The translations under genes were made by a program, and so were the position numbers. Shown piece after piece: positions 8,582 to 17,518 of a stretch of DNA of 64,000 nt. Positions within the stretch are counted from its first letter, which is position 1. Each line of letters opens with the position of its first letter. This DNA comes from Micromonospora qiuiae (GTDB taxonomy: Bacteria; Actinomycetota; Actinomycetes; Mycobacteriales; Micromonosporaceae): assembly GCF_016863555.1 (NCBI RefSeq), contig NZ_BOPC01000024.1, forward strand, positions 78,347 to 142,346. The letters are read 5' to 3'. Under the pieces are notes generated by a model. That model did no database searches, was not told the origin of the DNA, and saw only the letters and a program-made list of their open reading frames with translations.

Positions 8582-10987
8582 GTGTCCGTACCATCTCCTC
8601 TCACCTCGACCAGACCGGTGCTGGCCGCAGCCACGGCGGTGGCGCTGGCCGCGGTGGCCACCGCAGCCGCCGTGGCCACGTCCGCCGCGCCGGCGCTCGC
8701 CGCCACCACCACCCTCTACGCCTCCCCGTCCGGTAGCGGCAGCAGTTGCAGCGCCGCCCAACCGTGCTCGCTGACCGCCGCCCAGAGCGCGGTGCGCGGG
8801 CTGAACAGCTCGATGTCCGGCGACATCGTCGTGCAACTCGCCGACGGGGTGTACCGGCTCTCGTCGCCGCTGCGGCTGACCGCCGCCGACTCCGGCACGA
8901 ACGGCTACCGGGTGGTGTGGCAGGCGGCCCCGTCGGCCCGTCCCGTGATCAGCGGCGCCCGGGCGGTCACCGGATGGTCGCTGGTGGACGCCGGGCGCAA
9001 CATCTGGCGGGCCAACGTCGGCGCCGGGCTGGACAGTCGGCAGCTCTACGTCGATGGAGCCCTCGCCACCCGGGCCCGCACCCAGGTCAACCGGGCCGAC
9101 TTCACCGCCGACAGCACCGGTATGAGGTTCACCAACAGCGCGTTGAGCTACCTGAACAACCTGGCCAACCAGAGCCGGATCCAGATGGAGAGCGTCAACT
9201 CGTTCACCGACCGGTACGTCTCGGTGCAGAGCATCAGCGGGAACCAGATCCGGATGCAGCAGCCCGGCTGGAGCAACAACAACTTCGGGTACGACACCTT
9301 CACCAGTCCGCACCGGGCCGGGCCGCTGTATCTGACCAACGCCTACGAGTTCCTGGACGCGCCGGGGGAGTGGTATCTCGACCCGGGCAGCGGTGCGCTC
9401 TCCTACATTCCGCTCCCCGGACAGAACATGAACAACGTCCGCGTGGAGCTGCCGACGCTGGAGTCTCTGGTCAATCTCGGTGGGACGTACGCCGCGCCGG
9501 CGCACCACATCACCTTCACCGGAATCACCTTCACCGGCACGAGCTGGCGGGGAGCCAGCAGCAACCAGGGCTACGTGGACCAGCAGACCGGCGCCTACAT
9601 CTACGGCAACTGGAACTGGCCCAGCTTCACCTCCTGCCACAACGGCTGCCCCCAGTTCGAGGCCACCCGGCCGAACTGGCAGCAGATGCCCGCAGCGGTC
9701 CAGATCTCGGCCGCCGACAACATCACCTTCAGCGACTCCCAGTTCGTCAACCTGGGACAGACGGCCATCGGGATCGGCAACGACGCCAACGCCCACGCCA
9801 GCGGCGTCGGCCTCGGCGCCAGCAACATCACCATCACCCGCTCCGAGATCGCCCGCAACTCGGCCGGCGGCATCGTCGTGGGCGGGGTGCGCGCCGACGC
9901 CCATCACCCGAGCGACCAGCGCATGGTCAACCGGGACATCACCATCAGCAACAATCGCCTGCACGACCTGGGAATCGAGTACCGCGGCATCGTCTCGGTG
10001 CTCACCACCTACGTCACCAACGCCACCGTCTCGTACAACGAGGTCTACAACATGCCGTACACCGGTATGTCCATCGGGTACGGCTGGGGCTCCAACGACG
10101 CCGGCGGCAGCAACCACTACGCCGATCGGGGCCTGTACAACTACCAGCCGCGCTACAGCACCGCCACCACCGCCTCCAACAACCGCCTGATCGGCAACTA
10201 CGTGCACGACGTCATGCAGCAGATGAACGACGGCGGCTGCATCTACACCCTGTCGGCGAACCCGGGCGCCCTGATCAGCGACAACTACTGTCTGCGGACC
10301 AACGGCCACTTCGGGCTCTACTTCGACGAGGGCTCGCGCTACTACACCGCCCGCAACAACGTCTTCTCGTCCACCGGCACCTGGGCCACCGCCAACTACT
10401 GGTTCGCCGAGAACATGGGCAACTTCACCGTCACCAACAACTGGTCGACCAATGGCAGCACCAACGTGACCAACGGCGACCGGGGCAACGTCGTCTCCGG
10501 CAACGTGACGGTGACCAACGGCAACTGGCCCGCCGGTGCCCAGGCCGTGATGACGGCCGCCGGGCCGCAGGGCGGCACCACACCACCGCCACCGCAGGGC
10601 GTACGGATCGTCGGCGCCCAGTCCGGCCGCTGCCTGGAGATCGGCGGGTCGAGCACCACCAACGGCACCCAGGCCCAGCTCTGGGACTGCCACGGCGGGA
10701 CGAACCAGCGGTGGACCTACACCGGGAGCAAGCAGCTGATGGTGTACGGCAACAAGTGCCTGGACGCATCCGGGCAGGGCACGGCAAACGGCACCCTGGC
10801 GATCATCTGGGACTGCAACGGTCAGACCAACCAGCAGTGGAACGTCAACGCCAACGGCACCATCACCGGCGTCCACTCCGGGCTCTGCCTGGACGCCAGC
10901 GGCTACGGCACCGCGAACGGGACGAAGGTGCACCTCTGGGCCTGCCACGGCGGCACCAACCAGCAGTGGAGCCTGACCAGCGGCTGA
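8582..10987 (+). CDS. Secreted right-handed beta-helix protein with C-terminal ricin-type lectin domain
   Basis: 801 residues from a GTG with a strong GGGAAGGAGAA Shine-Dalgarno. The long Ala-rich signal peptide ends near residue 42 (APALAA). Residues about 43-650 have repeated short strands typical of a parallel beta-helix (ITFTGITFTGTSW, ITITRSEIARNSAGGIVVGG, ATVSYNEVYNMPYTGMSIGY). After a short Pro linker, about 670-801 form a ricin B trefoil with three QxW-like repeats (GTNQRW, QTNQQW, GTNQQW). Such proteins are extracellular polysaccharide-active or binding enzymes. It lies downstream of the sugar import operon, so it may release the imported sugar (inference). Confidence 0.88.
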   Translation: MSVPSPLTSTRPVLAAATAVALAAVATAAAVATSAAPALAATTTLYASPSGSGSSCSAAQPCSLTAAQSAVRGLNSSMSGDIVVQLADGVYRLSSPLRLTAADSGTNGYRVVWQAAPSARPVISGARAVTGWSLVDAGRNIWRANVGAGLDSRQLYVDGALATRARTQVNRADFTADSTGMRFTNSALSYLNNLANQSRIQMESVNSFTDRYVSVQSISGNQIRMQQPGWSNNNFGYDTFTSPHRAGPLYLTNAYEFLDAPGEWYLDPGSGALSYIPLPGQNMNNVRVELPTLESLVNLGGTYAAPAHHITFTGITFTGTSWRGASSNQGYVDQQTGAYIYGNWNWPSFTSCHNGCPQFEATRPNWQQMPAAVQISAADNITFSDSQFVNLGQTAIGIGNDANAHASGVGLGASNITITRSEIARNSAGGIVVGGVRADAHHPSDQRMVNRDITISNNRLHDLGIEYRGIVSVLTTYVTNATVSYNEVYNMPYTGMSIGYGWGSNDAGGSNHYADRGLYNYQPRYSTATTASNNRLIGNYVHDVMQQMNDGGCIYTLSANPGALISDNYCLRTNGHFGLYFDEGSRYYTARNNVFSSTGTWATANYWFAENMGNFTVTNNWSTNGSTNVTNGDRGNVVSGNVTVTNGNWPAGAQAVMTAAGPQGGTTPPPPQGVRIVGAQSGRCLEIGGSSTTNGTQAQLWDCHGGTNQRWTYTGSKQLMVYGNKCLDASGQGTANGTLAIIWDCNGQTNQQWNVNANGTITGVHSGLCLDASGYGTANGTKVHLWACHGGTNQQWSLTSG

Positions 10988-11033
10988 CGCTCGCTCGACG
11001 GGTTCCGGCGCTTGATCGACACGGTATCGGCGG

Positions 11034-11070
11034 AATGGCGGTGTCCGACCGGGGGTGGGACACCGCCATT
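11034..11070 (+). terminator. Hairpin terminator after the beta-helix gene
   Basis: A 13-bp perfect stem (11034-11046 with 11058-11070) closes an 11-base loop, 47 bases after the stop. There is no T-run, as is usual for actinomycete terminators. Confidence 0.7.
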
Positions 11071-11153
11071 GCCGCGGAACGGAGTCGATCAGTTTCGGGC
11101 TGGGCCTGTTCGACCGGCAGGTTTTCGCACCACGAGGCGGGGAAGCCAGCGGC

Positions 11154-11561
11154 ATGGCCGAGACTTTCCAGGACCAGGATCTCGCCACGCTGCGATCCAT
11201 CGCCCGTGGTGCCGGCATAACGGACACCGAACGCATGGCGCACGACGAACTGGTCGACATGTTGCGCCGGGCCGGACTGGCGGAGCCGGACGGCCGCCCC
11301 ATCGAGACCGACCTGGGCGGTTCGGACCTCTACCACGCACGGGGTGTCGGACGCCGCGAGTCCGCCGGCGGACCGGCCGCCCAGACAACGGCCCGCGAAG
11401 ACACCGACCGGCCGACCCAGGATCCCGCCGGTCTGTCCGTCCTGCCCCGCAGCGACCTCAACCTCGGTGACCAGAGCACCGGCGGGCGGGCCGCCGAGGA
11501 GGCGATCGGCGCGCGCCCCGGCGAGTCGGGCACCGAGATCGACGACCGTACGCAGAGCTGA
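11154..11561 (+). CDS. Small acidic protein with Rho-N/SAP-like N-terminal helix pair
   Basis: 135 residues from the ATG at 11154, preceded by GGCGGGGAAG; the frame extends upstream to 11055, but that part overlaps the terminator hairpin. The first 45 residues (FQDQDLATLRSIARGAGI ... MAHDELVDMLRRAGL) look like the helix-extended-helix of Rho N-terminal or SAP domains that often bind nucleic acid. The rest is polar and probably disordered, ending in EIDDRTQS. It may be a nucleoid- or stress-associated protein, but no function can be assigned. Confidence 0.6.
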   Translation: MAETFQDQDLATLRSIARGAGITDTERMAHDELVDMLRRAGLAEPDGRPIETDLGGSDLYHARGVGRRESAGGPAAQTTAREDTDRPTQDPAGLSVLPRSDLNLGDQSTGGRAAEEAIGARPGESGTEIDDRTQS

Positions 11562-11933
11562 CCCGCTGCCGCAACTCGCGGGCCCTGCCACAGGACGCCG
11601 CAACTCGCGGTCTCACCCGGCCCGGAAAGCCCAACATGCCGCAACCCGTGCCGTCCACATCCCCAGGCACAGCGGCCACCACGTCTGGATCCTCGGCTGG
11701 TCGAGGAAAGCGCCGATCCCACGGCGCTGATGGAGTGGATGGGCAGCGTTTCCTCACCCCCTTCACTGCTCCCTTTGCTCTGCTTCAACCCACGCAACGG
11801 GCTCAGCGGCAAACCGTTGCGTGGGTTGAAGCAGAGCAAAGCGGCCACAACAAACACGGGTGAGGACCTGGCCGGCAGCGGTGCCGATCGACGCCTGGAG
11901 CCGGTAACTTCTCCTGTGGTCAGGAGGAGGCCG
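11562..11933. other. Intergenic region rich in repeats
   Basis: 372 bases without a convincing gene. The left part holds two copies of GCCGCAACTCGCGG (near 11568 and 11599) and a degenerate third; the middle holds the 28-bp inverted repeat listed separately. The promoter of the DsbA-family gene should lie in the last 60 bases. Confidence 0.5.
11773..11841. repeat. Perfect 28-bp inverted repeat with 13-base loop
   Basis: Bases 11773-11800 and 11814-11841 are exact reverse complements; the arms begin CTTTGCTCTGCTTCAACC. Stem length and perfection exceed a normal terminator, and the arm base composition is lower in GC than the surroundings. It may be a REP/MITE-like palindrome or a bidirectional terminator. 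No transposase is near. Confidence 0.75.
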
Positions 11934-12542
11934 TTGGCGCGGAACGTGGATTTCTGGTTCGACCCGAGTTGCCCGTACACCTGGGTCACCTCGCGGTGGC
12001 TGGTCGAGGCCGCAACGGTCCGGCCGCTCGCCCTTCGCTGGCATGTGATGAGCCTGTCCGTGCTCAACGAGGGCCGGGACGTCGACCCGGAGGGCGACAC
12101 CGAGGGTTGGCTGTGGCGCCCGGTGCGGGTCTGCGCGGCGGTGCGACAGCGGCACGGGCAGGACGGGCTGGCGCGCTTCTTCACCGCGTACGGCGAGCGG
12201 GTCCATGAGAGAGGCCAGTGGGGCGACTTCGGTGACGCGCTGGCGGACGCGGACCTGCCGAGGGACCTGGCGGAGGCGGCCGGCACGACGGAGTTCGACG
12301 CAGCAGTGCGCGCCTCGCACGCCGAGGGCATCGCGCTGGTCGGCGACCACGTCGGCACCCCGATCATCGCCACCGAGGACGACATTGGCCGGCGGGTGGC
12401 CTTCTTCGGCCCGGTCATCTCCCGCATTCCGCGCGGCGAAACCGCCGGCCGGCTGTGGGACGGCACGCTCCTGGTCGCCGCCACCCCAGGCTTCCACGAA
12501 CTGAAAGGCCGCCCCCACGCCGCCCTCCACCACCCTGGTTGA
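11934..12542 (+). CDS. DsbA-family oxidoreductase of the mycothiol-dependent Rv2466c type, CPYT active site
   Basis: 202 residues from a TTG at 11934, chosen because AGGAGG sits six bases upstream (GTG at 11916 or 11946 lack this). The sequence follows M. tuberculosis Rv2466c: DFWFDPSCPYTWVTSRWL, LRWHVMSLSVLNEGRD, GTPIIATEDD and FFGPVISRIPRGE. Rv2466c is a mycothiol-linked nitroreductase with a thioredoxin fold and an N-terminal CPWC motif. Here the second cysteine is threonine, leaving one redox cysteine. A monothiol mechanism using mycothiol as resolving partner is inferred. Confidence 0.85.
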   Translation: MARNVDFWFDPSCPYTWVTSRWLVEAATVRPLALRWHVMSLSVLNEGRDVDPEGDTEGWLWRPVRVCAAVRQRHGQDGLARFFTAYGERVHERGQWGDFGDALADADLPRDLAEAAGTTEFDAAVRASHAEGIALVGDHVGTPIIATEDDIGRRVAFFGPVISRIPRGETAGRLWDGTLLVAATPGFHELKGRPHAALHHPG

Positions 12543-13542
<1,000 letters not shown>

Positions 13543-14238
13543 TCAGACCACGCCGGTGATCAGGTACTGCATCTGGTGTTCGTGATTCGGTGCGACGCCG
13601 TACTGTCGGTCCAGCTCGTAGATCGAGGTCAGCGGCGTGACCGTGACCTTCGTCAGCCCTGCCTTTTCGAGGACCGCGACGGTCTTGTCGATGGAGGTGG
13701 CGGCGGCCAGCGGCAGGACGGCCTGGACCTGCGGATCGTAGTGCTCGGTGAAGTTCTCCGAGGCGTTGTCGAGACCGTCGGGGAACCAGGTGCTGTCGAC
13801 CACGGCGATGGTGCCGCCCGGCCGTAGCAGGCGGATCCAGTTCGCCACGGCGGCCTGCGGTTCGCGCAGCGTCCACATCAGATAGCGGCTGGTCACCGCG
13901 TCGAAGCTGGCCGCCGGGAAATCCGGTGCCACGGCGTCGCCGTACTCGATGACCGGGCCGTTGGTGACGGCGGCGGCGTGTCGTCGGGCCTGGTCGAGCA
14001 TCCCTTCGGAGAGGTCGATGCCGGTGACGCGGTGCCCGAGGCCGGCGAGGACCATGGCGACCTGGCCGGTGCCGGTGCCGACGTCGAGCACGTCCAGCGG
14101 CGCCGCCGGCAGGGCCTCGGCCCAGATCCGCGACCAGGCCTCCTGGTCCGCGGCGAGCCGGTCGGGGCGTTGCTGGTACGCGTCGTAGTCCGGCGCGCGA
14201 CCGGTCCAGTAGTCGTTGATTTTCTCCTGCACGCTCAT
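13543..14238 (-). CDS. Class I SAM-dependent methyltransferase
   Basis: 231 residues from the ATG at 14238, which overlaps the ATPase stop as ATGA. Motif I is VLDVGTGTGQVA at about 50-61, followed by GHRVTGIDLSEGMLDQARR, an acidic motif II and LLRPGGTIAVVD as motif III. The substrate is unknown. Coupling to a metal-chelate transporter operon suggests a role in modifying or making a chelator, or in its release; that is inference from context. Confidence 0.85.
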   Translation of the reverse strand: MSVQEKINDYWTGRAPDYDAYQQRPDRLAADQEAWSRIWAEALPAAPLDVLDVGTGTGQVAMVLAGLGHRVTGIDLSEGMLDQARRHAAAVTNGPVIEYGDAVAPDFPAASFDAVTSRYLMWTLREPQAAVANWIRLLRPGGTIAVVDSTWFPDGLDNASENFTEHYDPQVQAVLPLAAATSIDKTVAVLEKAGLTKVTVTPLTSIYELDRQYGVAPNHEHQMQYLITGVV

Positions 14239-15020
14239 GCCGCACTCCTCTGTTTGATGCTCTGGTCGATCGGGTGGAACAGCAGATGGATGTTGTCGTC
14301 GAGGTCCAGGCGCTGGATGCCGATGCCGTAGACAGGTTCCAGGACGGTGGGGTCGAGCACCTGGTCGATGGTGCCGGCGGCGGCCACGCCGTCCGAGCCG
14401 AGCAGCACCAGGTCGTCGCAGTAGCGGGCGGCGAGGTTGAGGTCGTGCAGCACGACGACGGAGCAGGTGCCGAGGGTGCGCACCAGGTGCAGGATCTCGT
14501 GCTGGTAGCGGATGTCCAGGTGATTGGTGGGTTCGTCGAGCAGCAGGTGGGTGGCCTGCTGGGCCAACGCCCGAGCGATCAGCACCCGCTGGCGCTCACC
14601 TCCGGAGAGCTGGGCGAAGGCCCGCCCGCCGAGGTGCGCGGCACCGACCCGGGCCAGGCAGCGGGCGGCGATCTCGTGGTCGGTACGGCCGGTGCGCTGG
14701 AACGTCGACAGGTGCGGTGCCCGACCCAGCAGCACCAGCTCGGCCACGGTGAGGGCGGTCTCGCCGCCGGCCTCCTGCACCACCACGGCCAGCCGGCGGG
14801 CGGCCTCCCGCGACGGGAGAGTGGACAGTTCGTCGTCGTCGACGGTGACCTGCCCGGTGGGGCTGCGCAGAGCGCCGTAGAGCAGCCGCAGCAGGGTGGT
14901 CTTGCCGCTGCCGTTCGGGCCGATCAGCCCGAGGACCCGGCCCGGCCGCGCGGTCACGCTCACCCCCTCGATCACGGGGTTCGCGCCGTAGCGCCAGGAG
15001 ACCTCGCTCGCCCGGATCAC
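14235..15020 (-). CDS. ABC transporter ATPase, FepC/HmuV-like (iron-siderophore/haem/cobalamin)
   Basis: 261 residues from a GTG at 15020 overlapping the binding-protein stop (GTGA). The frame is open upstream to 15941, but that part is the shadow of the binding-protein gene. Walker A GPNGSGKT (34-41), signature LSGGERQRVLIARAL, Walker B LLLDEPTNHLD and the H-loop VVLHDLNLAARY are intact. It drives import through the FecCD-type permease encoded upstream in the same operon. Confidence 0.92.
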   Translation of the reverse strand: MIRASEVSWRYGANPVIEGVSVTARPGRVLGLIGPNGSGKTTLLRLLYGALRSPTGQVTVDDDELSTLPSREAARRLAVVVQEAGGETALTVAELVLLGRAPHLSTFQRTGRTDHEIAARCLARVGAAHLGGRAFAQLSGGERQRVLIARALAQQATHLLLDEPTNHLDIRYQHEILHLVRTLGTCSVVVLHDLNLAARYCDDLVLLGSDGVAAAGTIDQVLDPTVLEPVYGIGIQRLDLDDNIHLLFHPIDQSIKQRSAA

Positions 15021-15994
15021 GGGTTGTCCTTGAAGTGCCGCACGATCCGCTCCAGGCCGTCGACGGAGAGCGGCGTCGGCGGCTCGGTGAAGTTGAACAG
15101 CTGGGTCATGATCCGGCCGTCGCGGACCGCGGTGAGGTTCCCGGCGCCGGGCAGCCCGGTGAGCGCCTGCTCGACGGCCCGGGGGTCGCCGTCGCTGTGG
15201 AGCAGGATCAGCACGTCGGGGTCGCGGCCGAGCAACTCCTCCACGGTCACCTCGAAGACGCGCTCCTTGACGTCGCCGAAGACGTTCCGGAGACCGGCGG
15301 CCTCCAACTGCGGGTGGGCCATGCTGCCGGTGCCATAGGCGTACGTGACGCCGCCGCCCACCGTCGGGTACAGCACCGCCGCGCTGCGCCCGGACGGCGT
15401 ACCGGCCTCGGCCTGGATGGTGGCCATCCGTTGCCGGAGCGCGGTGACGGCAGTGGTGGCCTCGGCCTCGCGGCCGAACACGCGGCCGTAGGTCTCCATC
15501 TGTCGGTAGATGTCGTCGAAGGTCGGCACGGCAGTGCTGTCGGGGCACATCGCCGGCTCCTCCAGCAGCGGGATGTCCACCGCGGAGAGGGCGTCGCGGG
15601 AGAGGTTGTCGACCTCGCCGAGCACCAGGTCGGGCTGTTGGCTGATCACGACCTCCTTGGAGATCTGAAGGTGGCCGCTGGTGTCGATCCGGTCGGTCAG
15701 CAACGGGATCCGGTCCAGCTCGGCGAGGGTCGCCGCGTCGTAGTACTCCCTCGGGTACTGCCCGGCGCGGGCGGTGACCCGGTCCATGACGCCGAGCGCG
15801 TGCAGGTACGGCACGGCCGCGCTCTTGAGCAGGACGACCCGCTGCGGCGCGGCGTCGAAGGTCACGTCCACCCCGCAGTTGGTGACGGTGGCCGGGAAGC
15901 CCGGACCGGCCGCGGTCGGCTCGTCGGTGCCGCCGCCGCACCCGGCCAGCACCAGCAGGACGGCGGTGGTGGCGGCGAGACGGGTTGCCTTCAT
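15017..15994 (-). CDS. Metal-chelate ABC transporter substrate-binding lipoprotein (FepB/BtuF-like)
   Basis: 325 residues from the ATG at 15994, behind GAGGAGT; an upstream ATG in frame lacks such a site. Lipobox LAGC with Cys19 gives membrane anchoring. The type 3 periplasmic-binding fold is suggested by RVVLLKSAAVPYLHALGVMD, LVLGEVDNLS, DIYRQMETYGRVFGREAEA and DPDVLILLHSDGDPRAVEQA. Ligand may be a ferric siderophore, haem or a corrinoid; sequence alone does not decide. Confidence 0.9.
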   Translation of the reverse strand: MKATRLAATTAVLLVLAGCGGGTDEPTAAGPGFPATVTNCGVDVTFDAAPQRVVLLKSAAVPYLHALGVMDRVTARAGQYPREYYDAATLAELDRIPLLTDRIDTSGHLQISKEVVISQQPDLVLGEVDNLSRDALSAVDIPLLEEPAMCPDSTAVPTFDDIYRQMETYGRVFGREAEATTAVTALRQRMATIQAEAGTPSGRSAAVLYPTVGGGVTYAYGTGSMAHPQLEAAGLRNVFGDVKERVFEVTVEELLGRDPDVLILLHSDGDPRAVEQALTGLPGAGNLTAVRDGRIMTQLFNFTEPPTPLSVDGLERIVRHFKDNP

Positions 15995-16020
15995 TGGTAC
16001 TCCTCGACTCCGGCGGGCGT

Positions 16021-17127
16021 TCACGCGCCGGTGGCGTGCAGACGACGGATCAGGATCAGCAGGAAGGGGGCGCCGAGCAGGGAGGTGATGATGCCGATCG
16101 GGATCTCCTGCGGGGCCAGCAGCACCCGGGCGAGCACGTCGGCCCAGACCAGGAGGATGGCCCCGAGCAGTGCGGCCACCGGCACCACCCGTACGTGTGG
16201 CGCCCCGACGATGCGTCGGGCCAGGTGGGGGACGACGAGACCGACGAACCCGATGCTGCCGGCGGCGGAGACCAGCACGCCGACGCTGAGCGAGACCAGC
16301 ACGAGCAGGCGCAGCCGGAACCGGTCCGGCGAGACGCCCAGGGTCTGTGCGGTCTCGTCACCGATGGCCAGGACGTCGAGCCGCCGCCCGATGACGGTCA
16401 GGTAGCCGATCATGCCGATCAACACGATCGCGGCCACCGCCAGCAGGGCATCCCAGCGGGCCAGGCCCAGGGAGCCGAGGAGCCAGAACATCACCGACCG
16501 GGCACCCTCGGCGGATCCCGAGGCGAAGATCAGGAAGCTGGTGGTGGCGTACAGGGCGTAACCGACGGCGACGCCGGAGAGCAGCAACCGGATCGAGGTC
16601 ACCCGGCCACCGCTGCGCGCGATCAGGAAGACCAGCAGCGACGCCGCGAGCGCCCCGAGGAAAGCGCTGGTGGAGAGGGCGTACCGCCCGAAACCGGCAC
16701 CGGCGCCGAAGAGGATCGCCGCGGCCGCGCCGCTGGAGGCGCCGGAGTTGATGCCGAGCAGGTACGGATCGGCCAGCACGTTGCGGACCATGGCCTGCAA
16801 CGCCACCCCGCAGACGGCCAGCCCGGCGCCGACCAGCATGCCGAGCAGCACCCGGGGCAGGCGGACCTGCCAGACGATGGCCTCCTGCGGCGGCGTCCAG
16901 GTCACCTCGCCGGGCAGGCCGACGAGGTGGTGCCCGATGATCCGGGCCACCGTCAGCGGGGCGATCCCGACGGCCCCGGACCCGACCGCGACGACCCCGG
17001 TCACGACCAGACCGACGGTCAGCCCGAGCAGCCAGAACCCGGTCCGGCGTCGCTGAGCCGCGACCCCGAGCAGGTCCTGTTTGCCCTGCGGCAGGGCGAT
17101 GACGCCCACCCGTACCCCAATCTGCAT
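16021..17127 (-). CDS. FecCD-family ABC transporter permease
   Basis: 368 residues with about ten membrane segments. Family stretches include VRLPRVLLGMLVGAGLAVCG, LQAMVRNVLADPYLLGINSG, GFVGLVVPHLARRIVG and EIPIGIITSLLGAPFLLIL. The ATG at 17127 has no clear Shine-Dalgarno; a GTG six codons in, after TGGGGTA, is an alternative. First gene of the four-gene chelate-uptake operon, with a palindrome just upstream. Confidence 0.9.
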   Translation of the reverse strand: MQIGVRVGVIALPQGKQDLLGVAAQRRRTGFWLLGLTVGLVVTGVVAVGSGAVGIAPLTVARIIGHHLVGLPGEVTWTPPQEAIVWQVRLPRVLLGMLVGAGLAVCGVALQAMVRNVLADPYLLGINSGASSGAAAAILFGAGAGFGRYALSTSAFLGALAASLLVFLIARSGGRVTSIRLLLSGVAVGYALYATTSFLIFASGSAEGARSVMFWLLGSLGLARWDALLAVAAIVLIGMIGYLTVIGRRLDVLAIGDETAQTLGVSPDRFRLRLLVLVSLSVGVLVSAAGSIGFVGLVVPHLARRIVGAPHVRVVPVAALLGAILLVWADVLARVLLAPQEIPIGIITSLLGAPFLLILIRRLHATGA

Positions 17128-17134
17128 TGCTGTT

Positions 17135-17159
17135 GCTTTTGCAAAACCTTGGCAAAAGC
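17135..17159. promoter_or_regulatory. Palindromic operator candidate upstream of the chelate-uptake operon
   Basis: GCTTTTGC (17135-17142) and GCAAAAGC (17152-17159) are perfect arms with a 9-base spacer, 8-32 bases upstream of the permease start. This AT-rich patch stands out in GC-rich DNA. It does not match the usual IdeR/DmdR iron box (TTAGGTTAGGCTAACC) nor a Zur box that I know. Confidence 0.45.
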
Positions 17160-17202
17160 TACCAGCAAGATCAGGCGACGGAGAAGTGAGGTGGGGCGCT
17201 CG

Positions 17203-17496
17203 TCACTCGGTGCTGGGGGATCTCCCGCCGTAGGCCGGGTGGGCGAGTTGCTCAGCGAAGGGCGGTACGGCCCGGTCTCCGGTAGGGCGGCCCGGCGGAC
17301 GGAGCAGCTCACGCAGCATGGCCCGGCCGCCGGCGAGCGCGGCCACGGCGGGAATCGCCAGGCTGATCGAGGCCAGGGCTGCGACGGTCCAGCCCGGCAG
17401 CCCGATGGTGAGCGCGAGAACGGTCAGCATGCCGAAGGCGACCAGCTTGCGGCGGATCCGGGCGACCGGAACGAGGTACGGCGTGGCGATGGGCAT
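17203..17496 (-). CDS. Small membrane protein, unknown function
   Basis: 97 residues from an ATG preceded by AGGAGTAG. Two hydrophobic segments (about 17-36 and 38-58) and a polar Pro/Arg-rich tail. It follows the putative manganese transporter gene by 22 bases, so they are probably co-transcribed. Not recognised beyond that. Confidence 0.6.
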   Translation of the reverse strand: MPIATPYLVPVARIRRKLVAFGMLTVLALTIGLPGWTVAALASISLAIPAVAALAGGRAMLRELLRPPGRPTGDRAVPPFAEQLAHPAYGGRSPSTE

Positions 17497-17518
17497 TGGT
17501 CGCTACTCCTTCTGATGA

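Noticed and set aside
5463..8594. Minus-strand open frame of 1043 codons
   Set aside because: It lies opposite five well-supported plus-strand transport and isomerase genes; its protein is Arg/Gly/Asp/Val-rich in the way antisense high-GC frames are, with no family motif.
8513..11302. Minus-strand open frame of 929 codons
   Set aside because: Antisense to the beta-helix/lectin gene; low-complexity Val/Gly/Ala translation without start signals.
14235..15941. 568-codon ATPase reading with N-terminal extension
   Set aside because: The extension is the other frame of the binding-protein gene; the GTG at 15020 with GTGA overlap gives a normal-length ATPase.
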